A stretch of 64,000 nt of DNA from Leptobrachium leishanense (GCA_009667805.1 CM019067.1:162769049-162833048); one strand, 5' to 3'. Shown: positions 1-10,042, counted from the first letter of the stretch. A program made the numbers and translations. Notes: generated by a model from the letters alone, not told the origin.

Positions 1-511
1 TCACAGCTGCCAAAGTCTTAGGGTCAAGGCTGGGATAAAGGGAAGAGGGTTTGGGAGTAGGTTGTGAAAGGGCAGGAGGAGAAGAATTGTAAGGTGGGGG
101 ATTACCTATGGACCATGATATATCTTTAGGAGTTTTAGAAATGGGGTTATATGAAGAGGACAAGTGAATCCACACTTTACCACATTCCTTCATATATTTT
201 CTATCCCAATTTGAGTCAGGTTGGAAATATGGGAAAGCTTTCTGGTCGCCAAGACATAAGCCTTTTATCATGGACATATGATAGGAAGAGAAGCTTCCTG
301 AATTTGGGAATGGATCAAAAGAATGCATGGCTGTAGTCGAGCCAGCGAGACAATCTATAAAGGGCGTGGTGAAATATCCACCAGCAACACGTTGTACATA
401 ATCGGCGGGCGTTTCAGCAGGGCCATTTTGGGGCATTAACTTCTTATTGAAGTGCTTATCTAATTTGCCCGTTGTTTTTGGATCTATATGGGAGGATTTT
501 TTGGCACCCAT
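1..511 (-). CDS. gag: Endogenous retrovirus gag, 5' part, runs off the window
   Basis: An open frame of 170 codons starts at 511 and stays open to base 1, so the gene continues beyond the window. The product begins MGAKKS, which fits an N-myristoylation signal (Met-Gly at positions 1-2, Ser at 6) as on retroviral matrix proteins. A proline-rich stretch near residues 137-160 contains PPPY, a late-domain motif that in known retroviruses recruits NEDD4-type ubiquitin ligases for budding. A primer-binding site and an LTR lie upstream in the right order and orientation. The frame has no stop in the visible part, so this copy may be fairly young. I did not recognise the clade; capsid, nucleocapsid, pol and env would lie outside. 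Gag identity rests on start motif, late domain and context, not on a database match. Confidence 0.7.
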   Translation of the reverse strand, partial: MGAKKSSHIDPKTTGKLDKHFNKKLMPQNGPAETPADYVQRVAGGYFTTPFIDCLAGSTTAMHSFDPFPNSGSFSSYHMSMIKGLCLGDQKAFPYFQPDSNWDRKYMKECGKVWIHLSSSYNPISKTPKDISWSIGNPPPYNSSPPALSQPTPKPSSLYPSLDPKTLAAV

Positions 512-1077
512 ATCGCAAAAAAAAAGGCGCGGTGGAGGGGGGAAGGAGAAGGGCCAGCGCAATTAAAAGGGTGAGAGGGAAAGGGTCGCAAAAATGCGCA
601 GTTTCCTCTATTGTCACTGAGCCAAATCACAAAACAGCAATCTCCATTCTATTTAAAATCTTTTTAACTACACTATCAGGGAAAACACGCACAAATAGGA
701 AATACAAGTAGCCAGGTAAATAGAGATCCAATTCTCGGGGCGGGAAACTTAAAGGTATTAATCTTTTAAAATATAATACTCTTTACAACACAATTCAAAT
801 GTGAGTCACTAACTGCGGGGACATCCAACAATTGATCAAGGAAACAAAGAGAAAGGATCACTATTCTTTACCCAGACGATTGTAAAAAAATACTATTTTT
901 CATTCACCATCACTTAAACAATCAAATCATTCAAAATAAACTCTTGCACTATCAAATCAAATAATGCGAGTTCGAAAATTTGAACAAGCAAGTTATCTAT
1001 GATGAATATTAGGTTCAATAAATATTAATAAAATAGATATGTAACCCATACTCACCCAGACAAGTTGATTAGCTCAA
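512..1077 (-). other. Retroviral 5' leader between primer site and gag
   Basis: This 566-base stretch separates the primer-binding site from the gag start, a length usual for a retroviral leader. It holds no convincing gene; short frames here are chance. A packaging signal would be expected but cannot be recognised by eye. Confidence 0.5.
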
Positions 1078-1095
1078 ATCCCACTTCTGACACCA
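1078..1095 (-). promoter_or_regulatory. Primer-binding site complementary to tRNA-Leu
   Basis: The minus strand reads TGGTGTCAGAAGTGGGAT, which pairs along 18 nt with the 3' end of a vertebrate tRNA-Leu including its CCA. It begins three bases inside the LTR end, the expected place for minus-strand primer binding. The tRNA match is from memory of the tRNA-Leu acceptor and T arm. Confidence 0.8.
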
Positions 1096-1098
1096 AAT

Positions 1099-1742
1099 TG
1101 ATATGGATACTGCAAGAACATCACAGGAATGGCCACGGTCCAGTGATGAGAGATAGCTGCTTTGTCACCAGACCCAGTGACCATACAGAAAACAACTCGA
1201 GTGAGAATAACAGAAGACCAGGACACAAGTGCTGCCTTAAGTGGTTTCTTTTTACTCTGGAGCAAAATGTCATAAACTTAGTAGTTTTGTCAAACATATG
1301 GAGCGTCACAAATTCATGGATTACAAACCGATACGTCAGCATTATAGGAAGAGGTGTTTTTTTCTACTTTGGGCAGTACCTAGACCTACACAAACATTTC
1401 CTGTACTTGCCTAGTAGGCACGCCTAAATTGACATCACAGCTATATCCTATTCTAGGAATAGGAATGTTCCATAGGATGTATTTAAACAATTGACCATAG
1501 ACCATGTGTATCCCTCCCTTCCTCTCGGCTGGTCAGCCTTTAGTTTCTAGAGGAAATGAAATTGAATAGAACATTTGCACTCCTTGATAACAACAGGAAG
1601 CCAAGAAAAAGACCATACTTCAGCATTACCTCATGAATTAGGCATTTGCTGAGCAGTCAATCTGGCCCTATATATTTATATAGATATCAAATATTACTAG
1701 AATATAGAAATATGAATTCAATGAATTATCTACCATATTTCA
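1099..1742 (-). repeat. 5' LTR of the endogenous retrovirus
   Basis: The 644-bp block starts TGAAATATGG and ends CCATATCA on the minus strand, so the termini form an imperfect inverted repeat with the TG...CA ends of an LTR. The inner end is three bases from the primer-binding site. A TATA-like TTTAAATA lies near 1481-1488, and AGTAAA near 1252-1257 could be a variant poly(A) signal. The outer end abuts interrupted Penelope-like coding sequence, so the provirus appears to have inserted there; the other LTR lies outside the window. Confidence 0.7.
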
Positions 1743-2763
1743 ATCCCTTTCAGCCTCAGGTTTGGGGTTGCTTGAATGCCAGTAAGGGGGATGTGGGAAT
1801 ATTTCTTTGAGCGCAGGGTCCTCCGTGACCAGTGGCTGCAGATCTTTGATGATTTTGCGAATTCTCTCCAGAGTTGGGTTGTAGGAAACAACTAGAGGGA
1901 TCCGCGTGGTGTTTTTCTTTTCTTTGTAGCGCAACAGCTGTTCGCGTGGTGTTTTCAGGGACGATTTGATTTTTTTATAGATTGTCCTTTCCTTATAGCC
2001 CTTCCGCTGGAATGATGCAGATAGTTTGCTCAGGTGTTCATCCCTGTCCTCAGTGTCTGAGCAGATTCAGTGGTAAATGATGGCATGGCTGTAGATGATG
2101 CCTTGTTTCGTGTGGTTGGGATGAAAGCTGGTGTTGTGGAGGTAGCTGGGCCTGTCTGTGGGTTTCCTGTACACAGATCAGTGCAGCGTGCCATTGGCAG
2201 CTGATATGGTGCAGTCCTCCTTCTGTCCATATGATGAAAATGTCATCAATGTATCATAGATATTTGTTTGGCTTGTGAGGGTGAGTGCTCAGGAACCTCT
2301 GGTCTAGATCTGCCATGAAAAGATTGGCATATTGTGGTGACATTTTACTACCCATAGCGGTCCCAGTCATTTGTAGGTAGCAGTTATTGTTGAAGCTGAA
2401 GCAGTTGTGTGTGAGTATAAATCCAATCAGCTTGGTAATAATTTCACCGTCATATTTATGCAGAGTATTGTGGGAGGAGAGAAGTTTGAGACAGGCATTG
2501 ATTCCATCTTTGTGTGGGATGTTACTGTATAGGGATTCTTCATCCATAGTAACTAATATAGTGTCGGCTGGTAGTGTCTGGATATCTCTAAGTTTGTTGA
2601 GAAAGTCTGTGGTGTCCTGTATATAACTGGCAGTGTTGGTTACTAAGGGTTTCAGGATACCCTCCATAAGGCCAGAAATTAGTTCGGTAAGTATGTCCAT
2701 ACCTGTGATAAGGGGTCGTCCTGGGTTCCCGGGCTTGTGGATTTTGGGCAGCATGTAGAATGT

Positions 2764-3018
2764 AAATAAAGAAAAAATGGCATTGTGCCCATACTCACCG
2801 GAGCAGCAGCAACTGCCAGGAGTAACAGCCCAGTTAATGTATAAAACATAACAAGGAAAAAAAGTGTCATCTGCGCTCGTTTCTATTTATTCCATGTACA
2901 ACAAAAAACTATGAGGTTTTTGTTTGTTTCAACGGCCATTGAAACAAACAAAAACCTCATAGTGTTTTGTTGTACATGGAATACATAGAAACGAGCGCAG
3001 ATGACACTTTTTTTCCTT
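2764..3018 (-). mobile_element. Unclassified insertion with 14-bp target-site duplication
   Basis: The 14-mer AGCATGTAGAATGT stands at both 2750-2763 and 3019-3032. Removing the insert plus one copy restores the Penelope coding frame, so the boundaries are firm. A 14-bp duplication suggests LINE-type target-primed integration. The insert has two parts: a roughly 90-bp piece (2764-2852) and an 80-bp inverted pair (2853-3018). The minus strand also has a short frame from 2870 beginning MTLFFLVMFYTLTG, hydrophobic like a signal peptide, that runs into a GTGAGT donor-like site. I do not recognise the family. Confidence 0.65.
2853..3018. repeat. Long hairpin with 80-bp arms
   Basis: Bases 2853-2932 are matched by their near-perfect reverse complement at 2939-3018, leaving a loop of about six bases. 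Only a few mismatches are visible. The two arms are two opposite copies of the same sequence inside one retroposon-like insert. Confidence 0.85.
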
Positions 3019-4365
3019 AGCATGTAGAATGTGCCCATGCGAGGATTGGAAGGCACCAGATTATCCAATTCTTGCTGTAGGTGTGTTTGGGGAATGACCT
3101 GATAAGTATGCCAAGTTGGGTTTTGTATTCTTTCGTTGGGTCTCGAGTAGTGATGAGCCGAACACCTCCGTGTTCGGTTCGCATTCGAACTCGAACAATG
3201 TCAAAAGTTCGAGTTCGAACTCGAACACAAACCGAACTCAATGCAAGTCAATGGGATTCGAAAGTTCGATTTTTAAAGTGCCCTCCAAGAGGGCATATAT
3301 GCAAGATATTTGCCATAAAAGGTGTATGGGGGTCCGGGTAGTGCCCTGGGGGACAGGAAACAAGGACAAAAAGTAAAAAAAAAAAAAACATTTTTAAAGG
3401 AATGAGTTTTCCATGAAATAAAGGTTAAGAATAAAAACGAAAAATTCCTTCAAATATCATGCTTAGGAGGTCTCCATAACCTGCCCGTGAAGTGGCGGAT
3501 TTGTAGGTTGTATAGAAACATTTAAAAACTAAAAAATTACATTTCAAATGACGGTAAATGTTTTTTCTTTAATCTATTCATAAACAACTGCTTGGGGCGG
3601 CAGCCTGTATGAAAAGAGGAGACATTTTAGGATTCGCAGAACAAGTTTAGTGATTTTTTTGGCTAAATTATGGTGAAACTTATGCAGGCTTTGGATGAAA
3701 GTAACAATAGGTGCTTTAAAATTGGGCCTTTAGTGTCGGCAACAGTGCCGTCACACTGTAACCCCTCTGTGGTATTGTGGAAGAGTGCAGGGTTGGACCC
3801 TGCTGTCCAATATGTAACAAGTATACAAACTGATTCGGTAAGCTAGCAATGCGGGAATAAAGGCTGAGACACACTGAGCGTGTAGCAACGCACAACGTAG
3901 CGAAGCAAAGAGAAGCAAACATTTTGCAGGCTTGACTACACTCTGCTCCGCCTCGCAGCGTGTCTACATTGCATTACGTTTGCTTCTCACCGCACTGGAC
4001 AGGAATCCTCTTTCTAAACTAAAATGTACACACAAAAACGTTTTATTTTCACAAAGCACAAGTTATATAGGCAAAAAAAAGTTTCTACTGAATAAAATAC
4101 ATCAAAAATTACTGTTTTATTTAATGGGAATATTATAAAAATATAAAAAAAGGTAACCCCTGATCATATATATTATGGGGACACGGAGCGCTGTGTATAG
4201 AGTAGGGATGCATTGATACCACACACAGACATATACGTATATGTCAACATGCAGACCTATATCTATGTATATATAAACACGCAGATATATATATATATAC
4301 ACCCACTCACAGACCTCAGACCATATATGCACATACGCACATGGGGACAATCTCAACTAAATGCG

Positions 4366-4496
4366 CCCCCCCCCCATTTGGCTGATCCCTCAAGAAGAAA
4401 TGTTGAACCCGACAGAGCAGAGAATATATATATTATTCCCTGCTCTATCGGGTTCAACATTTCTTCTGGAGGGATCAGCCAAATGGAGGGGGGGGC
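4366..4496. repeat. Hairpin MITE-like palindrome
   Basis: The stretch from 4366 to about 4432, including ATTTGGCTGATCCCTC, is repeated inverted from 4434 to 4496, with C and G runs at the outer ends and an AT-rich centre. A TA-rich microsatellite (about 4240-4305) lies just before it. No target duplication was resolved. Confidence 0.6.
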
Positions 4497-4597
4497 AATT
4501 AGTTGCCAAAATGCGTGTGTAATACAAGTCTGTATATAAATATTTATAAGAATATAGAATATATCTTATCTATATATATATATACTAGTTGTAAAGC

Positions 4598-4612
4598 CTG
4601 CCCAGAGGGCAG
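4598..4612 (-). terminator. Helitron 1 3'-terminal hairpin
   Basis: A 6-bp stem CTGCCC/GGGCAG with a 3-base loop sits nine bases before CTAG. In Helitrons such a hairpin acts as the termination signal of rolling-circle transposition; this is DNA processing, not transcription. Equivalent hairpins are at 48856-48870 and 54985-54999, the last with one stem mismatch. Confidence 0.8.
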
Positions 4613-6575
4613 TCTATTGTGGATATACTGCCCCTGCTCATGTATACTGCCCCAGCTCGTGGATACTGCCCCAGCACGTGGATACTGCCCCAGCACGTGG
4701 ATATTGCCCCAGCACGTGGATACTGCCCCAGCACGTGGATACTGCCAGAACGTGGATACTGCCCCAGCAGGTGGATACTGCCCCAGCACGTGGATATTGC
4801 CCCAGCACGTGGATATTGCCCCAGCACGTGGATATTGCCGCAGCACGTGGATACTGCCCCAGCACGTGGATACTGCCCCAGCACGTGGATATTGCCCCAG
4901 CACGTGGATATTGCCCCAGCACGTGGATATTGCCGCAGCACGTGGATACTGCCCCAGCACGTGGATACTGCCCAAGCACGTGGATATTGCCCCAGCACGT
5001 GGATATTGCCCCAGAACGTGGATACTGCCCCAGCACGTGGATACTGCCCCAGCACGTGGATACTGCCCAGCACGTGGATACTGCCCCAGAACGTGGATAC
5101 TGCCCCAGCACGTGGATACTGCCCCAGCACGTGGATATTGCCCCAGCACGTGGATATTGCCGCAGCACGTGGATACTGCCCCAGCACGTGGATACTGCCC
5201 CAGCACGTGGATATTGCCCCAGCACGTGGATATTGCCGCAGCACGTGGATACTGCCCCAGCACGTGGATACTGCCCCAGCACGTGGATATTGCCCCAGCA
5301 CGTGGATATTGCCCCAGCACGTGGATATTGCCCCAGCACGTGGATATTGCCCCAGAACGTGGATACTGCCCCAGCACGTGGATACTGCCCCAGCACGTGG
5401 ATATTGCCCCAGCACGTGGATATTGCCCCAGCACGTGGATATTGCCGCAGCACGTGGATACTGCCCCAGCACGTGGATATTGCCCCAGCACGTGGATATT
5501 GCCCCAGCACGTGGATATTGCCGCAGCACGTGGATATTGCCGCAGCACGTGGATACTGCCCCAGCACGTGGATATTGCCCCAGCACGTGGATATTGCCCC
5601 AGCACGTGGATATTGCCCCAGAACGTGGATACTGCCCCAGCACGTGGATACTGCCCCAGCACGTGGATACTGCCCCAGAACGTGGATACTGCCCCAGCAC
5701 GTGGATACTGCCCCAGCACGTGGATATTGCCCCAGCACGTGGATATTGCCGCAGCACGTGGATACTGCCCCAGCACGTGGATACTGCCCCAGCACGTGGA
5801 TATTGCTGCAGCACGTGGATACTGCCCCAGCACGTGGATACTGCCCCAGCACGTGGATATTGCCCCAGCACGTGGATATTGCCCCAGCACGTGGATATTG
5901 CCCCAGCACGTGGATATTGCCCCAGAACGTGGATACTGCCCAGCACGTGGATACTGCCCCAGCACGTGGATATTGCCCCAGCACGTGGATATTGCCCCAG
6001 CACGTGGATATTGCCGCAGCACGTGGATACTGCCCCAGCACGTGGATATTGCCCCAGCACGTGGATATGCCGCCCCAGCACGTGGATATTGCCGCAGCAC
6101 GTGGATACTGCCCCAGCTCGTGGATACTGCCCTAGCACGTGGATATTGCCCCAGCTCGTGGATATTGCCCCAGCTCGTGGATACTGCCCCAGCTCGTGGA
6201 TACTGCCCTAGCACGTGGATATTGCCCCAGCACGTGGATGGATACTGCCCCAGCACGTGGATATTGCCCCAGCTCGTGGATACTGCCCCAGCTCCTGGAT
6301 ATTGCCCCAGCACGTGGATACTGCCCCAGCACGTGGATACTGCCCCAGCTCGTGGATACTGCCCCACGTGGATATTGCCCCAGCACGTGGATATTGCCCC
6401 AGCACGTGGATACTGCCCCAGCACGTGGATACCGCCCCAGCACGTGGATATCGCCCAGCACGTGGATACTGCCCCAGCTCGTGGATATTGCCCCCCCCCG
6501 CTCGTGGATATGGCCCCCCCCCGCTCGTGGATATGGCCCCCCGCTCGTGGATATGGCCCCCCGCTCGTGGATATA
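4613..6575. repeat. 19-nt minisatellite, about 100 units, within Helitron 1
   Basis: The unit CCCCAGCACGTGGATACTG and its variants (ATTG, GCCGCAG, AACGTG, CTCGTG) repeat head to tail for almost 2 kb, becoming irregular after about 6070 and ending with C-rich units. As 19 is not a multiple of three and the unit has no stop in any frame, all six frames stay open. This produces spurious frames of up to 759 codons, whose repeat period is 19 residues. Most units contain the palindrome CACGTG. No protein-coding function is supported. Confidence 0.95.
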
Positions 6576-9245
6576 CTCACCTACATCGGCCCTCCAGCGA
6601 TGGCGGTCCCGCGTCCCGCTTCCAGCGTCCTCTCTCGCTCCGTTGGTCGCCGGGATGACGTCACGAAAGCCTTTGACCCCCCGGGGTCAAAGGCTTTCGT
6701 GACGTCATTCCGGCGAACAACGGAGCGAGGACGCTGGAAAGGGACCGCCATCGCTGGAGGAGCTAAGGGCCGATGTAGGTGAGTATCTGTAGGCAACATC
6801 CCCCTACATTGGCCCGGAGCCTCAGCGGTGGCTGTCGTAGGCTGCTCGGCCGGCCTCCAGGCTTAGGCGAGCCCCCGGCTCGGCTGGGCCTGTAGGCCAA
6901 GCCAAGCCGGGGGCTCGCCTGAGCCTGGAGGCCGGCCGAGCAGCCTGCGACAGCCGGAGGACAGTCACCGCTGGAGCTCAGGGCTAATGTAGGTGAGTAT
7001 GTGCTCTCCACACCCACCCTGCTTACTCGGCCGGTATCCAAGCTTAGGCGAGCCCCCGGCTTGGCTTGGGCCTAGAGGCCCTGCCGAGCCGGGGACTCGC
7101 CTGAGCATGGAGGCCCGTCGAGTTGCATGCTCGGCCGTCCTCCAGGCTCAGGGGAGTCCCTGGCTCGGCTGGGCCTCTAGGCCCAAGCCAAGCCGGGGGC
7201 TCGCCTGAGCCTGGATGCCGACCAAGCTTAGGCGAGCCCCCGGCTTGGCGTGGGCCTAGAGGCCCAGCCGAGCCGGGGACTCGCCTGAGCCTGGAGGACG
7301 CCCGAGCATGCAACTCGACCGGCCTCCATGCTCAGGCGAGTCCCCGGCTCGGCAGGGCCTCTAGGCCCAAGCCGGGGGCTCGCCTAAGCTTGGATACCGG
7401 CCGAGCAAGCAGGGTGTGTGTGTGTAGAGCACATACTCACCTACATCGGCCTCGAGTCCTCCACCGGTTCCACACATACTCACCGACATCGGCCCTTAGC
7501 TCCTCCAGCGATGGCGGTCCCGCTTGCAGCATCCTCTCTCCGTTGTTCGCCAGGATGACGTCACGAAAGCCTTTGACCCCCCGGGGGTCAAAGGCTTTCG
7601 TGACGTCATTCCGGCGAGCAACGGAGAGAGGATGCTGCAAGCGGGACCGCCATCGCTGGAGGAGCTAAGGCCGATGTCGTGTGAGTATGTGTTAGGCAAC
7701 ATCGGCCCTGAGCTCCAGCGGTGACCTCCTCCGGCCGAGCAGGCTGCTCGGCCGGCCTCTACGCTTAGGCGAGTCCCCGGCTCGGCTGGGCCTGTAGGCC
7801 CAAGCCAAGCCGGGGGCTCGCCTAAGCCTAGAGGCCCGCCGAGCAGCCAGCGGCAGCTGGAGGAGGTCTCCGCTGGAGCTCAGGGCCGATTTTGGGGTGT
7901 ATTTTTTGGGAACTTCGGCCCCGAGCTCCAGCGGAGACCTCCTCCGGCTGCCGCTGGCTGCTCGGCGCCTCTAGGCTTAGGCGAGTCCCCGGCTCGGCTG
8001 GGCCTGTAGGCCAAACCGAGCCGGGGGCTCGCCTAAGCCTAGAGGGCCGCCGAGCAGCCAGCGGCAGCCGGAGGAGGTCTCCGTTGGAGCTCGGGGCCGA
8101 TTTTTTGTTGTGTTTGTTTGGGAACTTCGGCCCCGATCCTCCAGCGGTGACCTCCTCCGGCTGCCGCTGGCTGCTCGGCGGGCCTCTAGGCTTAGGCGAG
8201 TCCCCGGCTCGGTTTGGGCCTACAGGCTCGGTTTCGCCTGAGCATGGAGGCCGGTCGGCAGCCGGTCACCGCTGGAGCTCAGGGACGCAGTAGGGGGTTA
8301 TGTATGTTTTGTGTACCGCGGTGACCTCTTCCGGCCGAGCGGGCTGCTCGGCCGGCCTCTAGACTCAGGCGAGTCCCCGGCTCGGTCTGGGCCTTTAGGC
8401 CCATGCCGAGCCGGGGCTCGCCTGAGCCTGGAGGCCGGTCGAGCAGCCCGCTCGACCGGAGGAGGTCACCGCTGGAGTTCTGGGCCGAATTTTTCGATTG
8501 TGTTATGGGTATTTCGTCCCTGAGCTCCAGCGGGGACCGGCGGCCTGCTCGGCGGACCTCCAGGCTTAGGCGAGTCCCCGGCTCGGCTGGGCCTGTATGC
8601 CCAAACCGAGCTGGGGGCTCGCCCGAGCCTGGAGGCCCGCCGAGCAGGCCGCCGGTCCCCGTTGGAGCTCAGGGACGACGTATGGAGTTATGTATGTTTT
8701 TTTTGAACTTCGGCCCCGATCCTCCAGCGCTGAGCGGATGCCGAGCGGGCTGCTCAGCCGGCTTCTAGGCTCAGGCGAGTCCCCGGCTCGGCTTGGGCCT
8801 ACAGCCCAGCCGCCGCCGGGGACCGCCTGGCCTAGAGGCCGGCTGAGCAGCCCGCTCGGCAGCCGGTCACCGCTGGAGGATCGGGGCCGATTTAGGTGAG
8901 TATGTTTTGTGAACTTCAGCCCCGAACCTCCAGCGCTGACCGACTGCCGGCGGCCTATTCGGCAGACCTCTAGGCTCAGGCGAGTCCCCGGCTCGGCTGG
9001 GCCTGTAGGCCCAAACCGAGCCGGGGGCTCCTTGAGCCTGGAGGCCCGCCGGCAGCCGGAGGACGGTCAGCGCTGGAGGATCGGGGCATCTGGCGGCCGT
9101 GTAAACACGGGTAGCTGCGCGCGGCTCGTGCCGTTTTTTTTTTTTTTTCACGCGGCCGGCACGCGCAGCTACCTGTGTGTTTTAACGGCCGCTTTCAAAA
9201 GTCCGTCGCGCATGCGCAGACGGCTTTTGGCGACGGACGTTTTAG
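6576..9245. repeat. Chain of about eleven GC-rich long palindromes within Helitron 1
   Basis: Successive blocks of about 190-220 bp each read the same on both strands, with larger nested symmetry at 7000-7440. Two blocks (about 6576-6790 and 7475-7690) share a core with TGACGTCA and CTTTGACCCC. The others share a core GGCGAGTCCCCGGCTCGG with its inverse. Block borders often read ACTCACCTACATCGG and its complement. The last units (about 9095-9245) have arms GGTAGCTGCGCG and GTCCGTCGC. Several open frames here are shadows of this structure. Confidence 0.85.
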
Positions 9246-10042
9246 GCTTATTCTATTATAGTATAGATATATATATCGCACCTGCCCTTACCTTCCCCTA
9301 TAAATTTGCTAAAAATATACACAAACAAAGCAAACCACTGCCTGAGACCCCGCACAGCCCACATGCCACCCTCCTCTACCTGGCTGAATGTATCTAATAT
9401 ATATAATTAAATACATTCAGTCAGGTAGAGAAAGAAAACAAAAGGTTTTATTTTATGTTCCCGGGGACATTTAAAAATGTCCTTGGATTTTATTTTTTTT
9501 AGAAATGTGTCACCTTACCTTAGCCTGGTGGTCAGTGGGGACTCCCTGGATCCTGGTTGTGGGGGGGTCTGCCGTGGCCGCAGGTGCAGTGGCTCCCTCC
9601 CTGCGCTGCCTGTCTCTGCACATGCACCCGGGAGGCTAGCCCGCACAGTCTCAGCTCTCTTATCCGGCGGCCATATGCTCCTCAAGGGGATCCTTGGGAG
9701 GCCCCGGCAGGCTGCCCTCTACAGTGCCTGATTAGAGGGCCATGTCTGCCTGATGTTTTAGTAACAAGAATATTTTATCTCATAGGCTTCAATGTTAAAA
9801 ATATTTCCGTTTTAATTCATTATCTAATAAACCGTTGCTTATAATATTCTGCAGTATATAGTCTCTTTATTTCTAGATTTTTTGTATTTTTTTAAGCATT
9901 TTTTATCCTTTTTTTTAATTTTTTTAAAATCGAACTTTTGGCGAACGTCCCAAAAAGTTTGAAGTTCGCGAACTGTCGAACGGCCGATGTTCGATGCGAA
10001 CTCCGAACAGATCGAACCGAACAGCTCATCCCTAGTCTCGAG

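Larger units (their letters stand above)
1743..3139 (-). pseudogene. Penelope-like element reverse transcriptase, broken
   Basis: The minus strand encodes a Penelope-type reverse transcriptase fragment. In order: an upstream part ending in RMGTFYM (3139-3033), the LPKIHK box and an SLYSNIPH segment (2754 onward), and GTAMGSKMSPQYANLFM (core near 2330). The catalytic YIDD follows immediately after a TGA at 2254-2256. Downstream frames (2230-2030, 1934-1743) still resemble the thumb and C-terminal part but are shifted relative to one another. The usual C-terminal GIY-YIG endonuclease is absent, because the retroviral LTR begins at 1742. A 255-bp insertion also splits the coding sequence at 2764-3018. 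Breaks: one nonsense codon, at least two frameshifts, one insertion, one truncation. Any enzyme activity is lost. Confidence 0.85.
4585..9267 (-). mobile_element. Helitron 1, non-autonomous rolling-circle transposon
   Basis: On the minus strand the element starts TCTATACTATAATAG after a host A (base 9268). It ends with a hairpin (CTGCCC-TCT-GGGCAG, 4612-4598), nine bases, CTAG (4588-4585) and a host T. These are the classical Helitron features: TC start, 3' hairpin, CTRR end, insertion between A and T, no target duplication. No Rep/helicase gene is present, so it depends on an autonomous partner. The interior is a 19-nt minisatellite next to the 3' hairpin and a chain of GC-rich palindromes toward the 5' end. 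The same 3' end occurs at 48843 and 54972. It lies inside hAT copy 1. Confidence 0.85.
3148..10034. mobile_element. hAT-like non-autonomous element, copy 1, with Helitron nested inside
   Basis: The ends are TAGTGATGAGCCGAAC and, inverted, GTTCGGTTCG...GCTCATCCCTA, flanked by the exact 8-bp duplication GTCTCGAG (3140-3147 and 10035-10042). An 8-bp duplication with T/CAGNG-type ends is typical of hAT transposons. The interior matches copy 2 (30999-33328) in the parts at 3148-3760 and 9430-10034. No transposase frame is visible, so it must have been moved in trans. A 4.7 kb Helitron (4585-9267) accounts for most of the length. Without it the element would be about 2.2 kb, close to copy 2. Confidence 0.85.

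Noticed and set aside
2679..2870. First coding exon of a secreted host protein
   Set aside because: The hydrophobic start and GTGAGT are suggestive, but the piece lies inside a retroposed insert with a target duplication, so it is not a gene in place. Kept only as a finding.
4613..6575. CRISPR-like regular repeat
   Set aside because: Units are contiguous without unique spacers, and the setting is a vertebrate genome with transposons.
4503..6782. Overlapping open frames of 759, 678, 530, 517, 485 and 467 codons on both strands
   Set aside because: All are translations of the 19-nt minisatellite, which lacks stops in all frames. Peptides are pure 19-residue repeats with no domain, and the array belongs to a Helitron.
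6763..9151. Frames of 90-181 codons rich in Gly, Pro and Arg (for example at 7123 and 7892)
   Set aside because: They read through GC-rich palindromes, occur on both strands with the same peptides, and have no domain.
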